From: Nonomuraea sediminis
GTDB lineage: Bacteria; Actinomycetota; Actinomycetes; Streptosporangiales; Streptosporangiaceae
Assembly: GCF_018531495.1 (NCBI RefSeq)
Contig: NZ_JAHDTI010000001.1
Location: 1-64,000 of the forward strand
Direction of reading: 5' to 3'
DNA length: 64,000 nt
The position numbers and the translations under genes were made by a program. Below are positions 25,874 to 34,291 of this stretch, piece after piece. Position 1 is the first letter of the stretch; the number at the start of each line of letters is the position of its first letter. The notes under the pieces were generated by a model that worked only from the letters and a program-made list of their open reading frames with translations, searched no databases and had not been told where the DNA came from.

Positions 25874-27445
25874 GTGTTCACTCTGGAGTCCCTGGTGCGC
25901 AACGACTCGCTGGAGCTCAGGGTCCTCGTCGCAGGACCGCCGGGCGCGCTGGGCGAGCCCGTGGCGTGGGTGCACAATACCGAGCTGCCCGACCCGTCGG
26001 TCTACGTCAGGGAGCGGGAGCTCGTCCTGACCAACGGGCTGTGGGCGGCCCAGGTGACGGCGGCCGCGTTCGTGGCGAACGTCAAACGGGCCGACGCCGC
26101 CGGCATCGTGTTCGGGCTGCGAGCCGAGACGCCGCGGACGCCGCCGGAGCTGATCGAGGCATGCCGGGCGGCCGACGTGCCGCTGCTGGAGATCTCCACC
26201 GCGGTGCCGTTCACCGCGATCTCCGAGGCGGTCGCCGCCATGTACACCGACGAGCGCCAGCGGACCCTCGTCGGCATGGTGCGCAGGGGCGACGCCCTGG
26301 CCACGGCGATCTCGAGGGGCGCGGGGGCCTCGGGGGTGCTCAGCGTGCTCAGGAGCGACCACGACCTGCCTCTGGCGGTCGTCGACAGGATGGCACGGCT
26401 GCTCGCGGCGTCCGGCGCCGAACTCGACGCCGACCAGTTGCACGCCGTGGCCGCCGGGCTGTCGCGCCGTCCCCCGGCGCTGGAGCTGGACCTCGGCGAG
26501 GTCGGGCGGGCGGCGCTGTTCCCCGTGGGGGCGGTCGGCGACATCGACGCGGCGCTCATCTGCCTGCGGCCGCTGTCCACCCTCGACCGCGGCGAGCGGG
26601 ACGCGCTTGAGCAGGCCGCCAGGTTCCTCAGCCTCGAGGTGGCCAAGCAGCAGGCGGTGCAGGCCATCGAGATGCGCTTCGCCAGCGAGCTGCTGGAAAT
26701 GGTGCTGTCGGGCGGGCGGCGCGCCGCGGAGGTGCCCGGCAGGCTGCGCGCGTTCGGCGTGGACCCCACGGGCCCGCTGACCGTCTGCGCCGTCGCCTTC
26801 GCCGCGGGCGAGGCGGCCACCGTGCACGGCCTGGCCGAGGTGATCGGCGAGTTCTTCGCCGCCGAGGGGATCCCGGTGGTCGTCGCGAGCGGCAGCCAGG
26901 ACGTCGTGGCCGTCCTGCCCTGGCGCCGCCCGGAGGTCGAGGTGCCACCGTTGGCGGAACGGCTGGTGAAGGCCGTGGAGAGGCGGTTTCCCGGGCTGCG
27001 CCCCGTCGTGGGGGTCGGCGGGATGGCACCGCACTCCGGGGAACTGCGCCGCCCGCTCGTGCAGTCGCGGGAGGCGTGCCGGGTGCTGCGCCGCACGCGC
27101 AGCCGGACGCTCAACGGGCCGGCGGTGCGCAGCTTCCTCGAACTGGGCACGCACCGGCTGCTGCTCGGCCTGCTGGACACCGAGACCCTGCACGGCTTCT
27201 CCCGCGACCTGCTGGCCCCGCTGCGCGAGCACGACGCCCGGCGCGACGGCGACCTGGAGCCGACCCTGCGGGCGTTCCTCGATCATGACGGGCAGTGGGC
27301 GGCGACGGCCTCGGCGCTGCACGTCCACGTCAACACCCTGCGCAACCGGCTCGCCAAGATCGCCGATCTGACCGGCAGGGACGTGGGGCACACCGAGGAC
27401 CGGGTGGACCTGTTCCTGGCCCTGACCATCGACGCCATGGACTAG
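25874..27445 (+). CDS. PucR family transcriptional regulator
   Basis: This cytoplasmic regulator of about 523 aa has an N-terminal PucR (purine catabolism) domain (VFTLESLVRNDSLELRVLVAG, VRERELVLTNGLWA), a central GGDEF-like/GAF-like region, and a C-terminal PucR helix-turn-helix (WAATASALHVHVNTLRNRLAKIADLTGRD). The family controls use of purines, allantoin, hydantoins or polyamines. I chose the GTG at 25874 because the -10 box leaves no room for a leader; the frame is open further upstream. It is divergent from the NCS1-asparaginase operon and convergent with the NodB-fold gene, their stop codons sharing CTAG. It is the obvious candidate to control both neighbouring operons. Confidence 0.9.
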   Translation: MFTLESLVRNDSLELRVLVAGPPGALGEPVAWVHNTELPDPSVYVRERELVLTNGLWAAQVTAAAFVANVKRADAAGIVFGLRAETPRTPPELIEACRAADVPLLEISTAVPFTAISEAVAAMYTDERQRTLVGMVRRGDALATAISRGAGASGVLSVLRSDHDLPLAVVDRMARLLAASGAELDADQLHAVAAGLSRRPPALELDLGEVGRAALFPVGAVGDIDAALICLRPLSTLDRGERDALEQAARFLSLEVAKQQAVQAIEMRFASELLEMVLSGGRRAAEVPGRLRAFGVDPTGPLTVCAVAFAAGEAATVHGLAEVIGEFFAAEGIPVVVASGSQDVVAVLPWRRPEVEVPPLAERLVKAVERRFPGLRPVVGVGGMAPHSGELRRPLVQSREACRVLRRTRSRTLNGPAVRSFLELGTHRLLLGLLDTETLHGFSRDLLAPLREHDARRDGDLEPTLRAFLDHDGQWAATASALHVHVNTLRNRLAKIADLTGRDVGHTEDRVDLFLALTIDAMD

Positions 27446-28308
27446 GTGGGATACACCTCCGGGTCCACCACGGGCGGCCGGGGCGTGCGGGTGGGCAGGC
27501 CCGGATCCGCCGCCGCGGCCTCGGCCACCTCCCTGCCGCGGGCGAAGCGGACGTCACCGCACTCGAGCGCGTACTCGATGAACCGGCGCAGAGCCAGGGC
27601 CCTGCCGGGACGACCGGACAGGAACGGATGGATGCACAGGTTGAACAGGCACCTGTAGTGCCGCATCCCGTCCAGCTCGGCCCGCCACAGCTCGAGAACC
27701 TTCGCCGGGGACTCGATGACCGAGCCGATGTGCGGGGCGGGCAGGTAGGCGTACTGCTCCCAGTCGTCGAGCGACCAGTGCACCGGCAGTTCGACGATCT
27801 CCCCTGAGCCGGTGGCGACCCGGTAGGGCCGGTCGTCGCCCATCAGGGACGAGTCGTAGCGCAGGCCGTGCTCGGCGACGAGGTCGGCGGTCTGCCAGGT
27901 GGCCTCCCACAGCGCCGCGCGGTGCCCGAGGATCTCGATCCCCTGGTTGGCGAAGACCGCCAGGGCGCGCTCGAAGTCCGCCCGCTCCTCCTGCGGGGTC
28001 ATCGACGTGGGCGCCCGGTGACTGTAGGAGTGGTGGGCCACCTCGTGTCCGCGCTCGACGATCGAGGCGGCCAGGCCGGGCCGGTGCTCGGCCACCCAGC
28101 CGGGCACGAAGAACGTGGCGGGCACGTCCAGCTCCTCCAGCAGATCCAGGACGCGGGGCACGCCCACCTCCGGGCCGTAGGCCTGGTGCGACATCGTGCT
28201 CGCGTGCCGGGCGTAGTCGCGCCCGGCCGCGAGGATCGGCGTCTCCGCGTCGACGTCGAAGGTCAGCATCACCACCGCTGACGCCTCGCCGTTCCACGTG
28301 CTGCTCAT
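27442..28308 (-). CDS. polysaccharide deacetylase (NodB) fold hydrolase, allantoinase PuuE-like
   Basis: This 288-aa metal hydrolase has VVMLTFDVDAE (catalytic and metal Asp pair), the metal His motif GHEVAHHSYSHRAP, FVPGWVAE and a distal LPVHWSLDDW. The substrate-loop pattern, the lack of a signal peptide and the neighbourhood fit cytosolic NodB-fold amidohydrolases such as PuuE-type allantoinases, rather than secreted chitin or peptidoglycan deacetylases. It is the last gene of a three-gene minus-strand operon (DUF1989 protein, flavin oxidoreductase, this gene). Its TAG stop overlaps the stop of the convergent PucR gene. The substrate is inferred from context only. Confidence 0.85.
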   Translation of the reverse strand: MSSTWNGEASAVVMLTFDVDAETPILAAGRDYARHASTMSHQAYGPEVGVPRVLDLLEELDVPATFFVPGWVAEHRPGLAASIVERGHEVAHHSYSHRAPTSMTPQEERADFERALAVFANQGIEILGHRAALWEATWQTADLVAEHGLRYDSSLMGDDRPYRVATGSGEIVELPVHWSLDDWEQYAYLPAPHIGSVIESPAKVLELWRAELDGMRHYRCLFNLCIHPFLSGRPGRALALRRFIEYALECGDVRFARGREVAEAAAADPGLPTRTPRPPVVDPEVYPT

Positions 28309-28319
28309 GGCCCTCCCCT

Positions 28320-29435
28320 TCAGACCGCCACCTGCCGCCACTGGCGGGCGTTGCTCAGCGTCGCCATGGGTTGCAGCATCATATGGTCGAAGGCCTCGAG
28401 CGGCAGTCCGCGGGTCAGGCGTCGGGGCAGGTCGGGGTTGGCCAGCGCGCCCCTGCCGATGGACACGACGTCGGCGTGGCCGTCGTCCAGCACCTGCGCG
28501 GCCTGGCCGAGGTCGTGCATGCCGCCGTTGGCGATCACCGGCAGCCCGGTCACCCTCCTGGCCAGGCCCGTGATCGTGACGTCGCCGTCCAGCCGCGCCG
28601 TCTCGATCCAGTCCCTGCCCTCGCTCGCGATGTGCAGGTACGTCGCGCCCGCGTCGGCCAGCGCGGAGAAGGTGATCTCCGCGTCGTGGACTCCTCCCGC
28701 CCAGCGGTGGGTGAAGTCGTTGACCTTCCCCTGGGACAGCCGGATCCCGACGCAGAACTCGGGCCCCACCTCGGCCCGGATGGCGGCCACCACGTCCGCG
28801 GCGAAGCGCACCCGGTTGGCGACCGGGCCGCCGTAGGAGTCGTCGCGCCGGTTGGTGTAGTCGGTGAGGAACTGGTCCACCAGGTAGCCGTTGGCGCCGT
28901 GCACCTCCACCCCGTCGAAGCCGGCCGCGCGCGCCCGCACCGCCGACGCCACGAACCCGCTTACCGCTTCGTCGATGTCGGCCTGGCTCATCGCCCTGGG
29001 CGTCGGCCACTTGCCGTGCCCGCCGTACTCGGGCATCATCTCGCCGCGCGGCGGCACGGCGGACGGGGCCAGCCTGTCGTCCCGGTAGCGGTTGCCCTGC
29101 GACAGCGCGCCCCCGTGCATGAGCTGCAGCACCATGGCCGACCCGGCGGCGTGGACGCGGCCGGTGATCTCCCGCCAGGCGGCCACGTGCGCGTCGGAGA
29201 CGATTCCCGGCTGGTTGGTGTAGCCCTGGCTGTGGAGCGCGTCGGTGTAGGTGCCCTCGGTGATGACCAGGGCGAACTCTCCCCTGGCGTAGGCCTGGTA
29301 GTAGTCGGCCATCTCGGCGGTCGGCGTGCCGTCGGGCGCGGCCGAGACCCTGGTCATGGGCGAGACGGCGAACCGGTTGGCCAGCTCGAGCTTGCCGAGG
29401 CGCTCCGGCCGGAGCGCCGGGTGAATCGTGGACAT
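28320..29435 (-). CDS. NADH:flavin oxidoreductase (Old Yellow Enzyme family)
   Basis: This 371-aa FMN-dependent TIM-barrel enzyme has the OYE opening LRPERLGKLELANRFAVSPMTRVSA, VLQLMHGGALSQG, GFDGVEVHGANGYLVDQFL and the phosphate-binding IGRGALANPDL. HGAN replaces the HxxN/HxxH substrate pair region (H-G-A-N), as in many bacterial members. It probably reduces an activated alkene or supports oxidative nitrogen metabolism. It starts 3 bp after the DUF1989 gene and ends 11 bp before the NodB-fold gene, so all three are one operon. No iron-sulfur cluster cysteines or C-terminal domain are present. Confidence 0.9.
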   Translation of the reverse strand: MSTIHPALRPERLGKLELANRFAVSPMTRVSAAPDGTPTAEMADYYQAYARGEFALVITEGTYTDALHSQGYTNQPGIVSDAHVAAWREITGRVHAAGSAMVLQLMHGGALSQGNRYRDDRLAPSAVPPRGEMMPEYGGHGKWPTPRAMSQADIDEAVSGFVASAVRARAAGFDGVEVHGANGYLVDQFLTDYTNRRDDSYGGPVANRVRFAADVVAAIRAEVGPEFCVGIRLSQGKVNDFTHRWAGGVHDAEITFSALADAGATYLHIASEGRDWIETARLDGDVTITGLARRVTGLPVIANGGMHDLGQAAQVLDDGHADVVSIGRGALANPDLPRRLTRGLPLEAFDHMMLQPMATLSNARQWRQVAV

Positions 29436-29438
29436 GAC

Positions 29439-30056
29439 TTACTCCCTGTCATCAAGTGCGGAAAGGACCTCGATCGCCAGCGGGGTGGGGCCGTCGCCGC
29501 TGATCCCCACGACGTCCTGCGGGCAGGCGGAGACCACGAACACGCAGTCCATGGCCGCCTCGAAGGTGATCGCGTCGCCTGGACGGCTGGCGGCGCTCAG
29601 CCAGCTCAGCCGCCCGTCGCCGGCCACCGGGATCCGCATGAACACGTTGACCGGCTGCGGCGTGACGGGCACGGCGAGGCCGAGCTCGTCCAGGCTGCCG
29701 CGCAGGTTGTCGGCGCAGGAACGGTGGAACCCCTCCACGCCCAGCGTCGTGTAGCGCTGCGGGTCGCACGCGGCGATCAGCATGTCGTGCCCGCCCGGAG
29801 AGGTGTCGGAGACGAGAGTGAGGATCGGCCTGCGCCGGTCGGTGACGAAGTGCTCGCCGACCGCCGGGAAGAGGCGGCTGGTCCAGGCACGGGTGTGCGA
29901 GGCGCTGAGGTGCTCGGTCACGTCGCCGGCGGCGAAGGCGAACACGTCGCCGACCTGGGCCCCCTCGACGTCGACGACGCGCACGCGCTGCCCCGCCTCC
30001 ACCCGTACGGCCCGCCCCTCACCGGCGGGCACGATGACTCTCGCTACGGATTCCAT
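29439..30056 (-). CDS. urea carboxylase-associated family protein (DUF1989)
   Basis: This 205-aa protein resembles urea-amidolyase-associated proteins. It has the metal-binding-type Cys/His set (EHLSASHTRAWTSRLFP, DRRRPILTLVSDTSPGGHDMLIAACDP, EGFHRSCADNLRGSL) and the typical PQPVNVFMRIPV segment. Members assist urea, guanidine or carboxyguanidine breakdown. The start at 30056 gives the usual N-terminus, and an ATG at 30104 would add 16 residues; neither has a good ribosome-binding site. It is first in the operon with the OYE and NodB-fold genes. Together with asparaginase, NCS1 permease and PucR this points to release of ammonia from a small nitrogenous compound. Confidence 0.85.
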   Translation of the reverse strand: MESVARVIVPAGEGRAVRVEAGQRVRVVDVEGAQVGDVFAFAAGDVTEHLSASHTRAWTSRLFPAVGEHFVTDRRRPILTLVSDTSPGGHDMLIAACDPQRYTTLGVEGFHRSCADNLRGSLDELGLAVPVTPQPVNVFMRIPVAGDGRLSWLSAASRPGDAITFEAAMDCVFVVSACPQDVVGISGDGPTPLAIEVLSALDDRE

Positions 30057-30099
30057 GGCAGGCAGCAAACCATCGGGCACCCGACCGTCGCCATAGAGC

Positions 30100-30138
30100 T
30101 TCATCCAGAGAATCAATCGATGGGTGGATGAACATCCA
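30100..30138 (-). promoter_or_regulatory. cluster of inverted GGATGAA half-sites upstream of the DUF1989 operon
   Basis: TTCATCC (30100-30106) and GGATGAA (30126-30132) form an inverted pair 19 nt apart. TGGATG-AA-CATCCA (30125-30138) is a tighter palindrome sharing the second half-site. The cluster lies 40-80 bp before the probable start codon, suitable for a regulator such as the nearby PucR protein, but the binding protein is unproven. Confidence 0.4.
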
Positions 30139-30261
30139 TCACGGCCCGGAAGTGCGAGAAGGCGAACCAATGCAGCAGCAGGAGCCATAACGCCAGCGTC
30201 TGGGCAGGAACCTGATGTCACCCGGATGCGTCATATTGGGGACAGCAAGGAGGGAGCCTTC

Positions 30262-30615
30262 ATGAACCAGACCCGCAAGATGTGGGCATCCGCGGCGGTG
30301 ATCGGCGTCGTCGTCGTCGGCGGCACCACGGTCGCGGCGGCCGCCACGGCGGGCAGGCTCGAGAAGGGACAGGAGACCAGAGCCGTGGTGGACGACCGCC
30401 AGCCGCAGCAGGTCCCGCCGGCGCTGCCCGAGACCGTGGCGCCCAGGACCGAGGCGCCGCAGACCGACCCGCCCACGATCGCCAAGCAGGACGACGACAA
30501 GGTCGTCTCGCACGAGGTGAACCAGGACCCGCAGAAGGTCATCCAGTACTGGACCGACAAGCGGATGGAGAACGCCCAGCCCATGCCGATGCCCGAGGTG
30601 CGTCAGGGCAACTAG
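30262..30615 (+). CDS. small exported or membrane-anchored protein, unknown
   Basis: This 117-aa protein has one N-terminal hydrophobic segment after a basic start (MNQTRKMWASAAVIGVVVVGG), acting as signal peptide or anchor. A Pro/Glu/Thr-rich, low-complexity exterior follows (PPALPETVAPRTEAPQTDPP), then a conserved-looking tail DPQKVIQYWTDKRMENAQPMP. I recognise no domain. AGGAGGGAG lies 6-7 nt before the ATG. The gene is monocistronic: it is followed by a clear terminator and then by the sigma factor gene. The disordered middle suggests a cell-wall-spanning tail. Confidence 0.8.
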   Translation: MNQTRKMWASAAVIGVVVVGGTTVAAAATAGRLEKGQETRAVVDDRQPQQVPPALPETVAPRTEAPQTDPPTIAKQDDDKVVSHEVNQDPQKVIQYWTDKRMENAQPMPMPEVRQGN

Positions 30616-30623
30616 GTACCGCA

Positions 30624-30660
30624 GGGGCGCCTCGCCGCTTTGGGCGATCCGCCCCTTTTT
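30624..30660 (+). terminator. rho-independent terminator
   Basis: GGGGCG (30624-30629) pairs with CGCCCC (30650-30655), with a second inner pair CGCC/GGCG, and is followed by five T residues. It lies 9 bp after the stop of the small exported protein gene and is one of the few terminators here with a true U-tract on the coding strand. Confidence 0.85.
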
Positions 30661-30670
30661 CATGTCCGCG

Positions 30671-30695
30671 GGAACAAATGGCCGCGATTGACGTT
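30671..30695 (+). promoter_or_regulatory. candidate ECF-sigma promoter of the sigma factor gene
   Basis: GGAAC (30671-30675), a 16-nt spacer and CGTT (30692-30695) match the general ECF promoter form GGAAC-N16-CGTT. It is 86 bp before the ATG. In Streptomyces the principal sigma gene hrdB is transcribed by ECF sigma factors (ShbA, and SigR in S. coelicolor), so this arrangement fits. Confidence 0.55.
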
Positions 30696-30780
30696 ATTGA
30701 TACTGGTGCGCTGAGCGGCCGCAGCCGCCCCACCACAACCTGCCTTGATTGCTTCGACTCCGTTTGGAGGAGGTGTCCTC

Positions 30781-32073
30781 ATGCCCCGAACCGCCGTGGC
30801 CACTCCACCGGCGACCCTCGATCAACTGCTCGCCCGAGGGCGATCGCAGGGTCACCTTTCCCTGGCGGAGCTCCGTGACGCGTTCGCCGAGGCCGGGATC
30901 AGCCCGGCCGACGGCCGATCCATTCTGCGTGAGCTGACCGAGGCCGGCGTGAGCCTGGCCGCGGAGAACGAGCCCGCCCTGGGCAAGAAGGCCCCGGCCC
31001 AGCGCAAGAAGGCGGCCACCGCCACGAAGACTACCGCCAAGCGAGCGGCGAAGCCAAAGAAGGAGCCGGAGCCCGAGGTCAAGGCCGAGGACGAGGAGCC
31101 GGAGGCGCTCGTGCTCGAGGACGCGGAAGACCTCGAGGACGAGCCGCTCGACCTGGACGACAACCAGTCGGTCATGGGCGACTCCGTCCACACCTACCTG
31201 AAGTCGATCGGGCGCCGCACGCTGCTGACCGCCGCCCAGGAGGTCGACCTGGCCCGCAGGATCGAGGCCGGCCTGTACGCCGAGTACAAGCTGGAGACCG
31301 AGACCGACCCTGCCGTGCGCGAGGGCCTGGAGCTGGTGGTCCAGGACGGCAAGGAAGCCAAGGACCACATGCTGGAGGCCAACCTCCGGCTGGTGGTGTC
31401 GGTGGCCAAGAAGTACACCGACCGCGGCATGTCGCTGCTCGACGTGGTCCAGGAAGGCAACCTGGGCCTGATCAGGGCGGTCGAGAAGTTCGACTACACC
31501 AAGGGTTTCAAGTTCTCCACCTACGCGATGTGGTGGATCAGGCAGGCCATCCAGCGCGGCTTCGCCGACTCGGCCCGCACGATCCGGCTTCCCGTGCACG
31601 TGCTGGAGATGCTGTCCAAGCTGTCGCGGATCGAGCGTGACATGCACCAGCGGCTGGGCCGCGAGCCCACGCCGGAGGAGCTGGCGCACGAGCTGGACAA
31701 GACGCCGGACCAGATCGAGGAGCTGCTGCGCACCAGCCGCCAGCCGATCTCGCTGAACGCCACGATCGGCGAGGACGGCGAGACCACGATCGGCGACCTC
31801 ATCGAGGACGTCGACTCGCCGGAGGCCTCGGAGATCGTCGACCGCCAGCTGCTGGGCGACCAGCTGCGCGGCGTGCTCGAGAACCTCTCGCCGCGGGAGT
31901 CGAAGATCATGGCGCTGCGCTTCGGCCTGGTGGACGGCAAGCCGCACACGCTCGACGAGATCGGCAAGCACCTCGGCCTGACCCGCGAGCGCATCAGGCA
32001 GCTGGAGAAGGAGTCGCTGTCGAAGCTGCGCCACCCCAGCAACACCCGCCCGCTGCTGGACTGGGCGAGCTAG
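30781..32073 (+). CDS. principal-type sigma-70 factor (HrdB/SigA-like)
   Basis: This 430-aa RNA polymerase sigma factor has a region 1.1-like N-terminus ([19 protein letters not shown]), then a Lys/Ala and Glu/Asp-rich linker (65-130) typical of actinobacterial principal factors. Region 1.2 is near 135-165 ([27 protein letters not shown]). Region 2 is near 200-270, with the -10 recognition helix [15 protein letters not shown]. Region 4.2 carries the -35 helix [22 protein letters not shown]. The tail [16 protein letters not shown] differs from the LRDYLD ending of SigA/HrdB, so this may be a second principal-like factor. GGAGGAGG lies 6-7 nt before the ATG. Confidence 0.93.
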   Translation: MPRTAVATPPATLDQLLARGRSQGHLSLAELRDAFAEAGISPADGRSILRELTEAGVSLAAENEPALGKKAPAQRKKAATATKTTAKRAAKPKKEPEPEVKAEDEEPEALVLEDAEDLEDEPLDLDDNQSVMGDSVHTYLKSIGRRTLLTAAQEVDLARRIEAGLYAEYKLETETDPAVREGLELVVQDGKEAKDHMLEANLRLVVSVAKKYTDRGMSLLDVVQEGNLGLIRAVEKFDYTKGFKFSTYAMWWIRQAIQRGFADSARTIRLPVHVLEMLSKLSRIERDMHQRLGREPTPEELAHELDKTPDQIEELLRTSRQPISLNATIGEDGETTIGDLIEDVDSPEASEIVDRQLLGDQLRGVLENLSPRESKIMALRFGLVDGKPHTLDEIGKHLGLTRERIRQLEKESLSKLRHPSNTRPLLDWAS

Positions 32074-32119
32074 ACCGCAGGACCGGCATCCCGCGAGGGA
32101 GGCGGTGTGCCGGTCGGAC

Positions 32120-32160
32120 AAAAAGTACGGCGAGCCGGTTTCGAACCGGCTCGCCGTACT
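32120..32160. terminator. bidirectional terminator, 17-bp perfect stem
   Basis: AGTACGGCGAGCCGGTT (32124-32140), loop TCG, and the exact complement (32144-32160). Five A residues at 32120-32124 give a U-tract for transcripts from the minus-strand neighbour, and the sigma gene ends 46 bp to the left. The stem contains GTACGGCGAGCC, the core found at other gene ends in this window. Confidence 0.85.
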
Positions 32161-32165
32161 GCTGT

Positions 32166-32564
32166 CTATCGGGCCGCGGGCACCGGGCGCGGGACGCGCG
32201 GGATCCCCCACATGCGGTTCTCCTCGCGCAGCGTGCGCAGGTTGTCGACCTCCTTGGTCCAGGCCGCGCCCTCAGGCGTCGCCTTGGCCTTGCGGCGGGC
32301 GATGCGGTCGTCGTAGGCCTTCACGCCGAACGTGGCCCGCTGACCGGACTCGGCCGCGCGCAGCGCCTCGGTGAGGGCCTTGTCGAAGACCAGCCCCGCG
32401 GCCCGCAGCTCCAGCTCGTCGGCGTCGCCCGCGCGCAGCTCGCTCAGCACCTGCTCGGCCTCGCGAGCCTTGTCGAGCAGCGCGGGGAAGCCCTTGGAGA
32501 TCTCCAGGTCCGCGTGGTAGCGGACCTCGGCCTCGCGGCTCACCCGCGGACGGAAAAACGCCAT
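32166..32564 (-). CDS. conserved actinobacterial protein of unknown function
   Basis: This 132-aa soluble, highly charged protein (MAFFRPRVSREAEVRYHADLEISKGFPALLDKAREAEQVLSELRAG...) is mostly alpha-helical and ends in a Pro/Arg-rich tail. I recognise no catalytic motif. The ATG at 32564 has GAAAGGCAGAG about 8 nt upstream; an in-frame upstream start adds six residues. It is a single gene, convergent with the sigma factor gene across a strong terminator and divergent from a TetR gene. Confidence 0.75.
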   Translation of the reverse strand: MAFFRPRVSREAEVRYHADLEISKGFPALLDKAREAEQVLSELRAGDADELELRAAGLVFDKALTEALRAAESGQRATFGVKAYDDRIARRKAKATPEGAAWTKEVDNLRTLREENRMWGIPRVPRPVPAAR

Positions 32565-32658
32565 CGACACTCTGCCTTTCACTCGTCGCCAGGGCTAAGC
32601 GTACGACACGCGCGGGATGGCACCGTCCCCAGGCCCTTTACATAGTAGATTCGCAATC

Positions 32659-33219
32659 ATGCCAGCCAAGCGACCCCCCGTGCCCCTGTCCAGGGAACGC
32701 ATCATCGAGGCCGCGCTGCACATCGCCGACAGCCAGGGCCTGCGCCGCCTGACCATGCGCAGGCTCGGCGACGCGCTGCAGGTGGAGGCGATGGCCATCT
32801 ACCACCACCTGCCCCGCGGCAAGGAGGCGCTGATGGACGCGCTGGCCGAGCACGTCACCGCGGTCCACGCCGAGCAGGCGGCCACCTGGCAGGACACGGC
32901 CAAGGCCTGGGCGCGCGCCGCCCGCGAGCGGCTCAGGGACCATCCGGGCGTGCTGGCGCTGGCGCTGACCAAACCGCCGAAGGGCGGCACGGCCATCGCG
33001 ATCGGCGAGCAGACCGAGCAGCTGGCCGACGGCGGCCTGGACGGCGCGGCGGAAGCCGTGCGGGCGCTGCGCGCCTTCGTCTTCGGCAGCGTCGCGGTCG
33101 AGGTGCAGCAGTCGGGCTGGGCCGATCCGGAGGTGGACACGTGGACCAGACGCGACGCGCGCGCGGATACGGACTTCGAGCGGGGCCTGGAAGCTTTGCT
33201 CAAGGGCTTGCAAACCTAG
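32659..33219 (+). CDS. TetR family regulator with TetR_C-type ligand domain
   Basis: This 186-aa repressor has its helix-turn-helix in LSRERIIEAALHIADSQGLRRLTMRRLGDALQVEAMAIYHHLPRGKEALMDAL, the form seen in TetR(B)-like proteins with MAIYHH. The C-terminal part (RERLRDHPGVLALALTKPP...) fits the tetracycline-repressor C-terminal family. TAGATT (32646-32651) lies 7 nt before the ATG, suggesting a leaderless autoregulated transcript. No obvious target gene is adjacent. The small DUF5999 gene follows after 175 bp. Confidence 0.88.
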   Translation: MPAKRPPVPLSRERIIEAALHIADSQGLRRLTMRRLGDALQVEAMAIYHHLPRGKEALMDALAEHVTAVHAEQAATWQDTAKAWARAARERLRDHPGVLALALTKPPKGGTAIAIGEQTEQLADGGLDGAAEAVRALRAFVFGSVAVEVQQSGWADPEVDTWTRRDARADTDFERGLEALLKGLQT

Positions 33220-33394
33220 TGGGCGTGTCGAGCTTGGACCGTTATCCTGCATAAGGCACTCTGTGTCGTGAGTCACACGCCTCAGGCATCCTCCTCTAAC
33301 AGTCCTAATGGGCTATGTCGGAACGTGTGACATACGTCGCACACTTGCTGAAACGACAACCCGAGCGCACTTACTAGATATCGGAGGCACGCCG

Positions 33395-33592
33395 ATGTGC
33401 CCGCACGACCCGGTCTGTCCGTCTGCGGAGGCCCCTGACCGCGAGGCTGCACGTACCCTCGCCAGCCACCCTGAGCAGGGGTGGAGCCTTCTCTGCAACG
33501 GCGTCGTCCTCTTCGAGGACACCGGGGAGCTCCTTCCCAGCGGCACGGTGATCGCACCGCACCGCCCCGACCCCCTGGTCGGCGCGGCCTGA
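33395..33592 (+). CDS. DUF5999 family small protein
   Basis: This 65-aa protein (MCPHDPVCPSAEAPDREAARTLASHPEQGWSLLCNGVVLFEDTGELLP...) matches a small actinobacterial family with two N-terminal cysteines in CPHDPVC and one in LLCNG, possibly a metal site. Function is unknown; it is frequent in sporulating actinomycetes. GGAGG lies 8 nt before the ATG at 33395, which decides the start over a longer frame beginning at 33308. Confidence 0.85.
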   Translation: MCPHDPVCPSAEAPDREAARTLASHPEQGWSLLCNGVVLFEDTGELLPSGTVIAPHRPDPLVGAA

Positions 33593-33615
33593 GCAGGCCG
33601 GAATCGGGGGCTTCC

Positions 33616-34209
33616 TCACGGCGCGTAGTGGAAGATCCACTCCGCCACCACCTCGCCCACCCGGGCGGGATCCTTTTTCAGGTCATGGCCTTCCCCTGGC
33701 ATGATCACGAGCCGCGCCGCGTCCGCGGGATCAGGCACGCCGAACGGGTCACGATCCCCGTTCACCACCAGCACGTCCACGCCGGCGCCGCGCAGCTCGT
33801 CGGCCCTGGACCGTTCCGGCTTGCCCGGCGGGTGCAGCGGAAACGCCAGCGCGACCACGGCCTCGGCACCGACCCGCTCGGCCGTACGGCAGGCCACCCG
33901 AGCCCCGTTGCTCCGCCCGCCCTGCACCAGAGGCAGGTCCGGCCAGCGCGAACGCAGCTCTGACAGCACGGCCGCCCACGCCTCGTCCTGCCGGTCGGGT
34001 GAGCCGGGCGCGCGGGCCCCGGCGATCCTGAACGCCTGCATGACCCTGGCCACCACGGCCCCGCCCTCGAGCGCCGCGTCGCGCACGGCGAGCAGGTCAG
34101 GCGCGTCGACCCCGCCGGCCGAGCCGTGGGTCAGCACGAGCAGCAGGCGGGCCCGCTCCGGCTCGTCCACCTCGACCACGGCGGGACCCCGCGGCGTCAT
34201 GACCTCCAT
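33616..34209 (-). CDS. alpha/beta hydrolase of the KANL3/TEX30-like family
   Basis: This 197-aa protein has an alpha/beta-hydrolase core: LLLVLTHGSAGGVDAPDL (oxyanion region), the nucleophile elbow GGRSNGAR (G-x-S-x-G), the acid strand VLVVNGDRDPFG and the catalytic His in MPGEGHDLKKDP. The short length and lack of a lid match the dienelactone-hydrolase-like KANL3/TEX30 group of unknown physiological substrate. It is cytoplasmic and a single gene, convergent with the DUF5999 gene (24 bp apart). Confidence 0.85.
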   Translation of the reverse strand: MEVMTPRGPAVVEVDEPERARLLLVLTHGSAGGVDAPDLLAVRDAALEGGAVVARVMQAFRIAGARAPGSPDRQDEAWAAVLSELRSRWPDLPLVQGGRSNGARVACRTAERVGAEAVVALAFPLHPPGKPERSRADELRGAGVDVLVVNGDRDPFGVPDPADAARLVIMPGEGHDLKKDPARVGEVVAEWIFHYAP

Positions 34210-34291
34210 GGCAGCACCGTACCTGGGGAGGAGTCACGCATAGACCTCAGGTCGGATGACGGCGTGCGGATTCGCCGCGACCATTAACCTC

